A DNA stretch of 64,000 nucleotides from Streptomyces sp. NBC_00287. Lineage in GTDB: Bacteria; Actinomycetota; Actinomycetes; Streptomycetales; Streptomycetaceae. Shown one piece after another: positions 8,264-18,400 of the stretch. Under the pieces are notes generated by a model that was not told the origin of the DNA, searched no databases, and saw only the letters and a list, made by a program, of their open reading frames with translations. The stretch spans positions 248,001 to 312,000 of the forward strand of contig NZ_CP108053.1 of NCBI RefSeq assembly GCF_036173105.1, read 5' to 3'. Each line of letters begins with the position of its first letter. Positions within the stretch are counted from its first letter, which is position 1. A program made the position numbers and the translations under genes.

Positions 8264-8932
8264 TCACGGCTGCCGCAGGGTGTCCGGATGGGCGCGCAGG
8301 TAGGTGAGGACGACGAGCACCCGCCGGTGCGCGTCCGCGTGGTCGGCAAGGCCCAACTTCTGCAGTACCCGGGTCACATGGGCCTCGACCGTACGCTCGG
8401 TGATGAACAACCGGGTCGCGATGGCTTTGTTGGTCAGCCCTTCGGCGACCAGTCCGAGCACCTCGTGCTCGCGCGGCGACAACTCCTGGAGCGGATCGGG
8501 CCGGCGTCGGCGCCTCATCAGCCGGCTGACGATCGTGGGGTCGATCACCGTCTCGTCGTCCCGGATCCGGCGCAGCGCGTCGGTGAGGACGGCGACGTCG
8601 AACACCCGCTCCTTCAACAGGTATCCGACGCCTTCGGGGCGCTCCTCGATCAGCCGTAGCGCATAGCTGGGCTCGATGTACTGGGAGAGCACCAGCACAC
8701 CTGTCCCTGGCTGCTCGGCCCGGATCTGCTGGGCCGCGACGAGCCCTTCGTCGGTGTGGGTGGGCGGCATGCGGATGTCGACGACCACGGCGTCCGGGCG
8801 TGCGGCACGGGTCTGGGCCAACAGTCCGTCCCCGTCCTCGGCCTGTCCCACGACGTCGTGTCCGGCGTCCTGGAGCAGCCGGGCGATTCCCTCTCGGGTG
8901 AGCATCGTGTCGTCGGCCACGACTAGTCGCAT
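8264..8932 (-). CDS. NarL/FixJ-type response regulator
   Basis: A 222-residue two-domain regulator. The receiver domain has ADD at residues 6-8, phosphoacceptor D52 in VVVDIRMPP, and the conserved lysine in GYLLKERV. The LuxR-type helix-turn-helix is [36 protein letters not shown], near residues 150-190. ATG 8932 overlaps the 3' end of the upstream kinase gene by 10 bases, indicating translational coupling and a cognate pair. The kinase has an unusual ATP-binding domain, so how this regulator is phosphorylated is open. Confidence 0.92.
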   Translation of the reverse strand: MRLVVADDTMLTREGIARLLQDAGHDVVGQAEDGDGLLAQTRAARPDAVVVDIRMPPTHTDEGLVAAQQIRAEQPGTGVLVLSQYIEPSYALRLIEERPEGVGYLLKERVFDVAVLTDALRRIRDDETVIDPTIVSRLMRRRRRPDPLQELSPREHEVLGLVAEGLTNKAIATRLFITERTVEAHVTRVLQKLGLADHADAHRRVLVVLTYLRAHPDTLRQP

Positions 8933-10701
8933 GGAAACCCCGCCCGTGTGCCGTACTCGGTGTTCTCGAGCCATCCGCCCAGCGCGCCGACCCGGTCGGC
9001 GACCCGATCGTACGGGTCGAGCCTCACGCCTTCGAGGTGTACGACCACAATCGCCGGCCCGCGTTCGACGCGGATCTCGACGCAGGGTGCCCCCTGGTGC
9101 TCCGCGGCGTCCACGGCCGCGCCGACGACGGCGTACGCCGCCCGCTCGACGGCGTGCGGCAGTCGCTCGGGCGGCACGGCGCCGATCTGCACGGGTACGG
9201 TCGCCCGGTCGGCGAGAGTCCACAGCGCGGGCTCAAGGCCCGCCTCGTACAGGACGACGGGGAAGATGCCGTGGGCGGTGTCGCGCAGCTCGGCCAGCAC
9301 CGCGAGTGCCTCCTCGACGGCGTGTGCCAGCGCGGGGGCCCGTGGGTCACCGGCCGCCACCGCGGCGTTGTGCGCGAGCCGCAGTTCGTAGGTGACGGCC
9401 AGCAGCCACTGCTGGGCGCCGTCGTGCAGATCGCGCTCGAGGCGGCGCCGTGCCTCGTCGCCGGTCTCGACGATGCGGGCACGCGCGGACCGGAGTTCGG
9501 CCAGCCGGGCCAGCAGGGAGGCGCGCAGCCGCTCATTGTCGATGGCGAGCCGGGCCGCGGAGCCGATCTGCTGCTCCAGATGCCTGTCGTGCGCGTCGGC
9601 ACGGTCGTGCACGACGACCGCGATCGGCTCGCCACCCCGGTGAATCGCGGTCAGCACGCGCTCGCGGCCGGGCGCCGGCTGAGCCGGGGCGCCGGTGGCG
9701 TCGACGTAACTGTCGGATGCAGGCAACCGGTACAGGACCTCCAGACGGGCGTCGCCCAGGGCGTCGGCGAGGGCCGCTTGCAGCGAGCCGGGCGGCGGGG
9801 CGGCCCCGAGTTCGTCGGCCAGCCGGGCGACCGCGATCCGGCGGCGACGCTGGCGCACGGCCAGCCGGCCAAGGGCGAGGACGACAAGCGCCAGGGCGGC
9901 CGCCCGGATGACGAACAGCCCGGCGAACGGCTGCCGGATCGGGTCCTCCGCCCGATGTGCGAGAAGCGTCGCTGCGTACGCCGCCTCGGCGAGCCCCGCG
10001 ACGGCGACGGCTGTCTGGAGGTACGGCCCCTCGGTGGGCCGTACCGCTCGGTGGGCCGCCGCGTCCGCCGCCACCGCCAGAGCGAGCAGCACGCCTGCCG
10101 CGGCGACGAACACGGCGGACGCCGCCTGCACCGCCTGCGTCAGGTGGGGATCGGCATGCAGCACCGTCGGGCCGATGGCGCACACGCGCCAGCAGTGGAC
10201 ATCCAGGTACGGATCGTGGAACAGCACCAGGCTCACAAAGATCACGCCTGCGGTGCCATACGCGCTGATGGTCAACGCCCGTGCGTGGCGGACGGGTCGC
10301 GCGGCCACTGCCAGGTGCACGAGCGCCGCCACGGCGAAGGGCGACATGGCCAGGGCGATCACACGCAGCAACGCCGGGCCCTCTCCGGGCGCGTGCAGCA
10401 GCGAACGTACCGGCGTGTGTCCCTGCCAGCCCGCCCACAGGGGCGCGAGCCAGACCACGCCCAGCAGGAGCAGCGGCACTCTGACCCGCGCGAGCGGGGG
10501 CTGCCGTACCACCTGTCCGGCCAGGAGCAGACACAGCCCCGGCACCAGTGAGAGCGCCGCGAAGGGGGCGGACACCTGCGCGTACGAGGTCACCGAATCC
10601 GTGCCGCCGACCATGACCGTGGCGGCGCCGGCCGCGTAGGCCGACGTCGCCACGAACAGAACCGCCCGTCCGATCCCCGGGCGCAGCAGACGTACGGGCA
10701 C
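8923..10701 (-). CDS. NarL-type histidine kinase with degenerate ATP-binding domain
   Basis: A 592-residue membrane protein. Roughly residues 10-300 hold eight or nine hydrophobic helices; a cytoplasmic GAF-like stretch follows (about 310-400), then a HisKA_3 dimerisation helix with the phospho-acceptor H426 in [14 protein letters not shown]. The C-terminal region (about 520-592) aligns with HATPase_c but lacks its hallmarks: the N-box EALTN reads [10 protein letters not shown], and the DxGxG box reads [10 protein letters not shown]. It may be catalytically weak or need a partner kinase. It precedes and overlaps the response regulator gene. Confidence 0.85.
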   Translation of the reverse strand: MPVRLLRPGIGRAVLFVATSAYAAGAATVMVGGTDSVTSYAQVSAPFAALSLVPGLCLLLAGQVVRQPPLARVRVPLLLLGVVWLAPLWAGWQGHTPVRSLLHAPGEGPALLRVIALAMSPFAVAALVHLAVAARPVRHARALTISAYGTAGVIFVSLVLFHDPYLDVHCWRVCAIGPTVLHADPHLTQAVQAASAVFVAAAGVLLALAVAADAAAHRAVRPTEGPYLQTAVAVAGLAEAAYAATLLAHRAEDPIRQPFAGLFVIRAAALALVVLALGRLAVRQRRRRIAVARLADELGAAPPPGSLQAALADALGDARLEVLYRLPASDSYVDATGAPAQPAPGRERVLTAIHRGGEPIAVVVHDRADAHDRHLEQQIGSAARLAIDNERLRASLLARLAELRSARARIVETGDEARRRLERDLHDGAQQWLLAVTYELRLAHNAAVAAGDPRAPALAHAVEEALAVLAELRDTAHGIFPVVLYEAGLEPALWTLADRATVPVQIGAVPPERLPHAVERAAYAVVGAAVDAAEHQGAPCVEIRVERGPAIVVVHLEGVRLDPYDRVADRVGALGGWLENTEYGTRAGFPCD

Positions 10702-10732
10702 GCTGTCCCCCTCGGTGCGGTGCCGGGTCCTG

Positions 10733-11812
10733 CTAGGCCAGGCAGTCGGCGGGAACGTCGAGGGCGGGCTGCCGGGGCAGCTTCGCCTTCAACTTCTCGA
10801 TCTCCGCGATGAAGGACTTGGTACGCGCGTCCTGCCCGAGACGAGCGTATTCCGGCCGCAGCGCGTCCCGCAGTCCCTTCAGGTCGGTCTCGGAGGCCAT
10901 GGCGAACCGAGCTCCGGCCTGGCACAACTGCACGACCAACTCGGCTTCTCTGTCCGAGAGTTGCGGTGAGCGCCGGGCCGCGTCCGCAGCTGCCTCGCGC
11001 AGCCAGCCGCGCTGCTCACCGGTCAGTCCGTCGTACAGGTCCGCGTCGGCGATCAGCGCGGCCGTCTGCGGCCACAGATGGACATTGGCCGTGATGTACG
11101 GGGCTCGCAGGGCGTAGTTGTTGAGGCGGTGGCCGATGAGGTACATCTCGAACCCGTCGATGCGGCCCTGCTCGAGGGCCGTGTCGCGGATCGGGCCCAG
11201 CCCTTCGAACGGCTCGGCGCCCAGGCTGCGCAGGGCGCGCGACTGCCCCGCGGACCGGGCCGTGCCGAAGCTGATCCCCCGCCAGTCCTCCGGTCCGAGC
11301 AGCGGCTTGCGCACGGCGACCGGCCTGCGCAGCCCATCCGCCAGGACCGCGAGTCCCGTGACACCGAGCGGCTTGAGGTCCGGCAGCATCCGCTCGGGAA
11401 TGCCGCTGTCGAGCACGGCGCGCTGCAGGGCGTGGCTGTCGACGAGCAGCGGCGCCGTGAGCGCCTGGAAACCCCGCACCCCCAGCGTGTCGAAGACCCG
11501 GGTGCCCGCCCAGGCGAGGTCCGCCTTGCCCGCCGCCACATCCCGGACCACGCGCTGCTCGGCGTCGACGGCGAACTCGCCCCACTCGTGGGCCACTTCG
11601 ACGCGCAGCGCACCGCCGGACACCTCTTCCACCCGCTCGACGAAGTACGCCACGGCCGGTTCGTAGTCCAGGTCGGCATAGCCGTTCGCGAGCGTGAGCA
11701 CCCGCGGAGTGCCCGGCCCCCCGGCCTTGTCCCCCTGCCCGGTCGCCGTCGTGCAGCCTGCCACGACGGCGGCCGCCAACACGGCCGCGGCGATCCTGCT
11801 TCCCCTGCTCAT
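10733..11812 (-). CDS. DctP-like (TRAP-type) solute-binding lipoprotein
   Basis: A 359-residue lipoprotein with lipobox VVAGC (C20). The DctP fold is recognisable: LTLANGYADLDYEPAVAYFVERVEEVSGGALRVEV, AEQRVVRDVAAGKADLAWAG, FQALTAPLLVDSH, GPEDWRGISFGT, and ARTKSFIAEIEKLKAKL. TRAP-type DctQ/DctM permeases are absent. The gene lies between two histidine kinase genes in the same orientation (85 bases after one, 31 before the other). An orphan DctP-like protein beside a kinase suggests ligand sensing rather than transport; this is inference from context. A truncated paralogue lies at 6617-7114. Confidence 0.82.
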   Translation of the reverse strand: MSRGSRIAAAVLAAAVVAGCTTATGQGDKAGGPGTPRVLTLANGYADLDYEPAVAYFVERVEEVSGGALRVEVAHEWGEFAVDAEQRVVRDVAAGKADLAWAGTRVFDTLGVRGFQALTAPLLVDSHALQRAVLDSGIPERMLPDLKPLGVTGLAVLADGLRRPVAVRKPLLGPEDWRGISFGTARSAGQSRALRSLGAEPFEGLGPIRDTALEQGRIDGFEMYLIGHRLNNYALRAPYITANVHLWPQTAALIADADLYDGLTGEQRGWLREAAADAARRSPQLSDREAELVVQLCQAGARFAMASETDLKGLRDALRPEYARLGQDARTKSFIAEIEKLKAKLPRQPALDVPADCLA

Positions 11813-11898
11813 CCGGGCCCCCCTTCAGGCATACGCCGACAGTAGGCTCCCCACGTCGACCGGGCATCGTGGCTGGCACGGATACCGGGTCTCCAAGG

Positions 11899-13515
11899 TC
11901 ACTGGCGGGTGAGGGGGATGCGGGCCGACAGGACAGTCCCCGCCCCGCGGTCGGAGACGAGGCCGAGCGTGCCGCCGAGTGCCTCGACGCGGTCGACGAG
12001 CCCCTTCAGACCACTGCCGTGGTTCGGGTCGGCACCACCAACGCCGTCGTCCCGTACGGCGATCAGGACGATGGTGTCCGCACGGCGCACCTCGACCTCG
12101 GCCCGGGATGCCTGCGCGTGCTTCGCCACGTTCGTCAGTGCCTCCGCGACGATGTAGTAGACGGCGGCCTCCAACTCACCGGCGAAGCGCTCCTCGCACA
12201 CATCGAGCCGCACCGGTAGCGCCTGGCGTGCGGCCAGGGTCTTCAGCGCGCTGCTCAACCCGGCCCCCAGTTCGCGCGGATGCAGCCCGAGTGCGAGCGT
12301 CTGCAGCTCGTCCATGGTGTGCTCGAGCCGGTCGGTGGCCCGCGCGAGCGCGGCGGCTCCCGGGCCGTCGGGGTCCGTGCCGAGCGTGTGCAGTGTCTCG
12401 CGGAGGGCGGCCAGGCGCTGCTGGGGCCCTTCGTGCAGCCGTCGTTCCAGTTGCCGCCGTTCCTCGTCGGCGGCGAACAGCAGACGCCGCTGGGAGGCCC
12501 TCACCTCGTCTATCTGGGCCCGCAGTTCGGCGTGCAGGGCGGCGTGCGCGGCCGTCAGCCGGGTCGCGGACTCCACCGCTGCCACGAGGGCCGGATCGTC
12601 GAGTACGGCCGGATCGTGCACGAGTACCGCGAAGGGGCGGCCGTCCCGCTCGATCCGCGTCACTGTACGGCGGTCCGCGGCATCCGGCAGTTCCACGGGC
12701 CGCCCGGCCGGGTCGAGGTACCGGCCGTGCTGCGCCTGCCAGTAGCCGACCGCCAGCGAGTGGTCGTCGAGGGCCCGCACCAGGGCGTCACGCAGCAACC
12801 CGGAGCGGTGCTCGCCGAGTTCCACGACGAGGTCGGTCACGGTGGTGGGCTGGGACCGCCCACGGATGCCGTGGGCCGCCCGTACGGCGACCGTGCACAG
12901 GGCGGCCTCGTAGAGCCACAGGGTGGACGCCATGGCACCGGAGGACGCGCCCACGGTCAGCCGTACCGCGGCGCCCACGACCAGCGCGGCGCACCAGGCC
13001 GCGCCGGCCCACAGGACCACGCGGCGATGCCGTGACCTGCGGCCTCCCGCGCGGAAGTGCTCGTACAGGAGCAGCCCGGCAACTGCCACGGACAGCCCGA
13101 TGGTCACCGCCTCGTACCGCCACCAGCCCCCGATCGACGCGGCGTAGCCGACACCGACACCGACCAGGGCAGGGCGCGAGCGGGGCCACAGGCCGGGGTA
13201 GGCGAGGAGCAGATGGATCAGGGTCCCCCGATGCCAGAACAGCAGCGGCCCGTGGACATTGGCCGCGAACCATGCCACGGACGTCGCTGCGAGCAGTGCC
13301 GAGGCTCCGCGCGCCGTCGGCCAGACCCAGCAGGCGGCACCGGCGAACGTGGCACCGACGAGGAGATCCGGGGCCCAACGCCCGGGCTGGTCCCAGCCGA
13401 AGGCCATCGACTCCGAGACGATGCCGAAGCCGGTCATGGCCGCCATGGCGGCGATGACCAGCCAGTAGTTCGCCCTAGGCGAGCAGGAGGCGGAGTGCGG
13501 CACCGGACAGCTCAC
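11899..13515 (-). CDS. NarL-type histidine kinase
   Basis: A 538-residue membrane kinase. Several hydrophobic helices fill residues about 15-210, followed by a poorly conserved cytoplasmic linker and a HisKA_3 helix with H361 in RRQLERRLHEGPQQRL. The ATP-binding domain is intact: N-box VAEALTNVAKHA, G1 box VRDDGVGGAD, G2 box GSGLKGLVDRVEALGG. The open frame starts at ATG 13515, overlapping the upstream receiver gene by 41 bases; GTG 13503 is another candidate. The overlap implies coupling with the single-domain receiver. Topology matches its neighbour at 8923-10701, suggesting module duplication. Confidence 0.88.
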   Translation of the reverse strand: MSCPVPHSASCSPRANYWLVIAAMAAMTGFGIVSESMAFGWDQPGRWAPDLLVGATFAGAACWVWPTARGASALLAATSVAWFAANVHGPLLFWHRGTLIHLLLAYPGLWPRSRPALVGVGVGYAASIGGWWRYEAVTIGLSVAVAGLLLYEHFRAGGRRSRHRRVVLWAGAAWCAALVVGAAVRLTVGASSGAMASTLWLYEAALCTVAVRAAHGIRGRSQPTTVTDLVVELGEHRSGLLRDALVRALDDHSLAVGYWQAQHGRYLDPAGRPVELPDAADRRTVTRIERDGRPFAVLVHDPAVLDDPALVAAVESATRLTAAHAALHAELRAQIDEVRASQRRLLFAADEERRQLERRLHEGPQQRLAALRETLHTLGTDPDGPGAAALARATDRLEHTMDELQTLALGLHPRELGAGLSSALKTLAARQALPVRLDVCEERFAGELEAAVYYIVAEALTNVAKHAQASRAEVEVRRADTIVLIAVRDDGVGGADPNHGSGLKGLVDRVEALGGTLGLVSDRGAGTVLSARIPLTRQ

Positions 13516-13828
13516 TCTTCAGCAGGAAGCCGCGCACGGGAGCATGCGCGACGCGCGGGCCGTACGTGGCGGCGGGCCGGCTGGAGACGAGGACGACCTG
13601 GGGCGGGGCGGCCAGTCGCGCGAGCCGGCCGGCCACCTCGAACCCGTCGATGTCGGGCAGCCGGACATCGAGCACGACCAGCGCCGGCCCATACCGGTCG
13701 GCGGCCCGCACCCCGTCCACGCCCGTGGCCGACTCGGCGACAACCACGAAGCCGTCCGCCTCCAGCAGCAGACGCGCCGAGGCCCGGAACGCCTCATGAT
13801 CATCGATCACGAGCACCGTCTCCCTCAC
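13475..13828 (-). CDS. Stand-alone receiver-domain response regulator
   Basis: A 117-residue protein containing only a receiver domain: DD at 9-10, phosphoacceptor D54 in VVLDVRLPDIDG, S/T switch in VLVSS, and K104 in FLLKSEL. It stops right after the last receiver helix with no DNA-binding output. GTG 13828 is chosen as the start since the domain begins there; the ribosome site is weak. Its 3' end overlaps the next kinase gene. It may be a phosphate sink, an allosteric partner, or the remnant of a NarL-type regulator that lost its C-terminal half. Confidence 0.8.
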   Translation of the reverse strand: MRETVLVIDDHEAFRASARLLLEADGFVVVAESATGVDGVRAADRYGPALVVLDVRLPDIDGFEVAGRLARLAAPPQVVLVSSRPAATYGPRVAHAPVRGFLLKSELSGAALRLLLA

Positions 13829-14015
13829 CGCAGCATCGTCCCACGCTGCCACGCACGCGCATCCGTGCCAGCCACATGCACGCCCTGGGTTGGCAAGGCG
13901 TGTTCGTGGGTCGGCGATCCGTCCGGCAACCTTCGGTTGGGTGGCGGGAACTGACGGTGTCCCGCGGTCGGGCCCCACACGGACACCTGGTGTGACGTGG
14001 GTCGCGTCGGTGGTC

Positions 14016-14043
14016 TGTCACAGCCGGTGGGGGCTGCCTCGTC
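14016..14043 (+). promoter_or_regulatory. Putative ECF41/SigJ-type promoter
   Basis: TGTCACA (14016-14022) is followed after 17 bases by CGTC (14040-14043), nearly the published ECF41/SigJ consensus (TGTCACA, about 16 bases, CGTC). It ends about 50 bases before the ATG of a flavin oxidoreductase, and oxidoreductases are one of the three typical ECF41 target types. A small hairpin-forming repeat (CACCGGC/GCCGGTG, around 14055-14072) lies in the presumed leader. Confidence 0.6.
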
Positions 14044-14093
14044 CCAGGGGTGTCACCGGCACCGAAGCCGGTGCCCGACCATGGGAGGTTGAG

Positions 14094-15272
14094 ATGAACA
14101 ACGGTCACCACATCGTCGTTCTCGGCGCCGGCTACACAGGGATGTTCAGCGCCATCCGCCTGGCCCACCGCACCCGGCGGACCGGCGTGAAGATCACCCT
14201 GGTCAACCCTTCGAGCCGGTTCGTCGAGCGGCTGCGGATGCACCAGATCGCCGCCGGGCAGGAACTGGCCGTGCACCGGATCCCCCACCTGCTCGCCGGT
14301 ACCGGCGTCACCTTCGTCCAGGGCACCGCCACCGCCATCGACCCGGAGAACCGGAGCATCACCGTCGACGGCTTCAGGTCCCTCGGGTACGACAGGCTCG
14401 TCTATGCGCTGGGCAGTTCGACCGACACCGGCAGCATCCCCGGTGCCGACGCCCATGCGTTCACCCTCAACAGCCCGGAGATTGCGGGCCGTTTCGCCGC
14501 CCGGCTCGCCGAGCTCTCCGAGTCCGGCGGCACGGTCACCGTCTGCGGCGGCGGCCTGACCGGCATCGAGGCGGCCACCGAGATCGCGGAGAGCCACCCC
14601 GGTCTGGATGTCACGCTGATCAGCCCGGACGAGCCCGGCGGCATGATGGGTGGCAAGGCGCGTGCCTACCTCTACCGCGCGCTGGACCGCCTCGGCGTCA
14701 CCCTGGAGACCGGTGCCCGCGTCACCAAAGTGCTGCCCGACGCCGTCGAGTTGGGCGACGGCCGGATCGTCCGCTCCGATGCCTGTCTGTGGACCGCAGG
14801 CGTCAAGGTGGCGTCCCTCGCCGCCGACGCCCGGATCGCCACCGACGACCGCGGCCTGATCCTGGTCGACGCCACGCTGCGGTCGGTGTCCCACCCGGAG
14901 ATCCACGCCATCGGTGACGCCGCCGCCGTCCGCCTGCCCTGGGGACAGATCCACGGCACCTGCCAGAGCGGTCTGCCCACCGCCCAGTACACCGCCGACA
15001 CCATCGCTCGACTGGTGCGCGGCAAGGCCGTCAAGCCGTTCCGCTTCGGCTACTTCCACCAGCCTGTCAGCCTCGGCCGCCGCGACGCCGTCATCCAGTT
15101 CACCAAGGCCGACGAGACTCCCCGCCGCCAGTGCCTCACCGGACGCAGCGCCGTCGCGTACAAGGAGATGGTCAGCGGCAGTCCCCTCAAGACGTACCGG
15201 CTCAGCAGGCGTATGAACGTCACCACCATCGTCTCCAAGGGCGGCCGCGCCACCCGCACGGGGTCAGACTGA
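14094..15272 (+). CDS. NAD(P)/FAD-dependent oxidoreductase (NDH-2-like)
   Basis: A 392-residue flavoprotein. The FAD-binding motif is HIVVLGAGYTGMFSAIRLA near the N-terminus, and the NAD(P)H motif is TVTVCGGGLTGIEAATEIA (about residues 146-164). The second FAD motif is HAIGDAA. Overall it resembles type II NADH:quinone oxidoreductases and related pyridine nucleotide-disulfide oxidoreductases, but without a redox-active CxxxxC and with no clear C-terminal membrane anchor. GGGAGG precedes ATG 14094. The ECF41-like promoter upstream suggests induction by a SigJ-type sigma factor, possibly the one at the left edge of this window. Confidence 0.87.
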   Translation: MNNGHHIVVLGAGYTGMFSAIRLAHRTRRTGVKITLVNPSSRFVERLRMHQIAAGQELAVHRIPHLLAGTGVTFVQGTATAIDPENRSITVDGFRSLGYDRLVYALGSSTDTGSIPGADAHAFTLNSPEIAGRFAARLAELSESGGTVTVCGGGLTGIEAATEIAESHPGLDVTLISPDEPGGMMGGKARAYLYRALDRLGVTLETGARVTKVLPDAVELGDGRIVRSDACLWTAGVKVASLAADARIATDDRGLILVDATLRSVSHPEIHAIGDAAAVRLPWGQIHGTCQSGLPTAQYTADTIARLVRGKAVKPFRFGYFHQPVSLGRRDAVIQFTKADETPRRQCLTGRSAVAYKEMVSGSPLKTYRLSRRMNVTTIVSKGGRATRTGSD

Positions 15273-15464
15273 CCTGAAGTCCGGTGAGGCGGAGTAATCA
15301 ACCCGTATCACGAAACTCTCGCCACTCTTCCCTCAAATGTTCCAGGGCCTCCCACCCTGTCCTGCGAGATAATGTGCGGTTCCCAACTCTCCCTGTTTAA
15401 AGGGTAGTCAGCGCATATCGGCTGCTTGGTGCCGGTGTATGCCAGATTGGGAAGGATCTATGCC

Positions 15465-18400
15465 TTGTCACCTACGCTGTGGAGCAGACGTCGCATCCTC
15501 GCGTCGCTGGCCGGAGTTGCCGCAGCTCCCGCACTGCCCTCCATCTTCGCTCTGACGGCCGGCCCCGCCCACGCCGCCGAGGTCGACCCGGGCGGTACGT
15601 ACAACGGCCTGCCGGATACCGATCGGGGTCGGGCCGTGTGGGCGTACAGATCGGGCGGTCGGGCTGTACGCACCGCGGCAGCCGCGGCCCTGGTGGGCAG
15701 CGCGGCGGACGTAACGACGTTCCTCGACCAGAAGTTGCCCGTGGCCCGGGCCGAGGACAACAGGTTCACGCTCATGCAGTCCCTGGTCACGGCGGGCAAA
15801 GCGACGCGCGAAGGTATCGGCGGGGCGTTGTCCGACGGAAACGCGGCGGTCGAGACCTTCCTGAAGGGCGGCTTCCAGACCGCCGTGCACGAGGATCTCA
15901 AGGTGGCCGTGGCCACGGTCATGGCCACCGGTGGTCGCGCGGTGAAACGTAAGGCGTCCGCCGCGCTGGACACCGATTCGGACTTCGCGTTGCGCGCCTT
16001 CCTGAGTGGCGGGCAGTTCACAGCTCACGAGGAGGACCAACGTGTACAGGTGATGTCGATCCTCTCGACGGCGTCACCACAGGTGCGTGAGTACGCTCAG
16101 CGGGCGCTGGACGACGGGTCGCCGAGGGCGATCCGGTGGTTCCTGGAGTCGGGTCAGTACATCGCCCGGGCGCGTGACGAAGAGTCGGCGACGATCGAGC
16201 AGCTGGTCAAGGTCGTGGAGGCGGAGGGACTCCGCGCCGGCCGGAAGACCGACGAGGCCGTCGAGCTGTCCGCCCAGGCGGTCGAGGCTGCCGAGAAGGC
16301 GAAAGAAGCGGCGCTGGAGGCCAAGGCCGAGGCCGAGGCCGCCGAGGCGGATGTCCAACGCTCGGCCAGGGCGGCGAACAAGGCGGCGGAGGCTGCCAAG
16401 GGTGCGGCCGCGGCCGCATCGACCGCGGTGTCGGCATCGCGGACGGCGCAGGCCGCCGCACAGCGTTCGGTGGCGGCCGCGCAGGCGGCTGCCGCTGCGG
16501 CGGCCTCGGCAGGGCGCGCTGCGGCAGGTGCGTATCGTGCCGCGATCGCGGCTTCCAAGGACGCATCGATGGCGTCTGTGGCCAGAGCGGCAGCAGAGGC
16601 CGCCAAGAAGATGGTCAGCTTCGTGCGCTCCGTGGCCCTGAAGGCCGACATCGCGGCGGCGGCTGCCGACCAGGCCGGTCTGGCGGGCGCGGCTGCCGCC
16701 AGCTCGGCGATCAACGCGGCCGCCGCCGCTCGCGCATCGGCCGAGGCGGCCGTGGCCGCCGGCGCCGCGAAGTCCGAGGCCGCCGCCGCACAGCAGGCCG
16801 CTGCCGCGGCAGAAACCGCCGCGGCCAGGGCGACCGAGGCTGCGAAGAGGTCGCAGACCTTGGCCGGACAGTCGGCTGCCGCTGCCCGCACGGCGCGTGA
16901 CGCGGCCATCAGCGCTGCCGATCATGCCGAGAAGGCGGCCGCCGCCGCTGTGGAAGCGGCTGACCATGCCGGCGAGGCGGTCGACTACGCCAACCGGTCC
17001 ACGATCGCCGCCGATGGCGCTGTCAAGGCGGCGAACAAGGCCGCCGCCGCTGTCGCCGAGGCACGTGACGTCGAACTGGCGGCCCGTGAGGCCGAATCCG
17101 CCACGCTGGCCGAGGAGACCGAAGAGGCGCTCGAGCGCGCGCGGCAGGAGGCGAGCGCGGAGACGGATCAGCTCGAACGGTTCAACCGGGAGCGGACGCA
17201 GGAAGCGCGCCTGTCCGAAGAGATCCGAGCGCACATCAGCTCCGCGGAGGCGGCGCTGAGGGACGGAAAGACCGAAGAGGCCGTGGCGGCCGGGCGCAAG
17301 GCAGCGGTCCAGCTCATCGACCGGTCGGGGACCTGGACCCGGGAGGCCGCGGAGTTCGCGCTGGCCGGATCGGACGAGGACGTCGTCCACTGGATCGACA
17401 CCGACCGCGTCATCGCTCTGCAGCAGGACAACGCCGAGAACGTCGCGGCGTTGGCGGCGGTGTCGACGACGGATGTGGCCAAGGCGGCCGCAGCGGCTCT
17501 GCAGACCGAGGACGCCGCCAGGATCAAGTCGTTCCTCGAGAGCGGGGCGATCGAGGCGGCCAAGGAGAACAACCAGGTCGAGGTGTTCGCGATCCTGGCC
17601 GAGGACGGCACCGGTAGCGCGGTGCGGCGCGCGGCCGAGGCCGCGCTGGACGCGGGAACCGCCGAGGCCCTGCACACCTTCCTGCACGTCGAACGCACCG
17701 CGGCCGTCCGCGAGGACGACCGGGTGGCGGCCATGACCCTCCTGGCGAACGGGGGCCCCTACGTCAAGGCGGCAGCCAAGATCGCGCTCGAGGGCAACAC
17801 GCACATGCTCCGCCAGTTCATCGGGACCACGCAGCACGAATTCGCGCGGATCGACCAAGATCACGCCACGCACATCAGCGCGATCCGTGCGGAGATCGCG
17901 CGCGCGGCCAAGATCGCCGCGGACGCACAGGAGGACGCGGCACGGGCCTCCGAGGCGGCAGCCATCGCAAACGAGGCCGCCGACAAAGCGACCGAGTGGG
18001 CCGAACTCGCCAAGGGCTACGCGGCCGACGCCGCGAAGTCCGCCGAGGAAGCACGCAAGAACGCCGAGGCCGCCGAAGCGTCCGCGGCCGAGGCCGCGCA
18101 GTCCGCCGAGACCGCACGTCAGGCAGCCGCCGCTGCTCGCCAGGCGAGCAGCGTGGCGAGACAGGCGGCGACGAGAGCCGTGCGGTCCGCCGAGGTCGCC
18201 GCGTCCTACGCCGCGGACGCCCAGTCCTCGGCAACGGCCGCCCGGAAGGCGTCGATCGAGGCGGGCAAGGACGCCGCCGCCGCTGCCCAGGCCGCGTTCG
18301 AGGCCAGGAACCTTGTCATCCAGGCCGCGATACGCGAGGCGATCCAGAACGCGCTGGACAACGCGAACGTGCCCATCGGTGACGGCGAGACCGACCTTCC

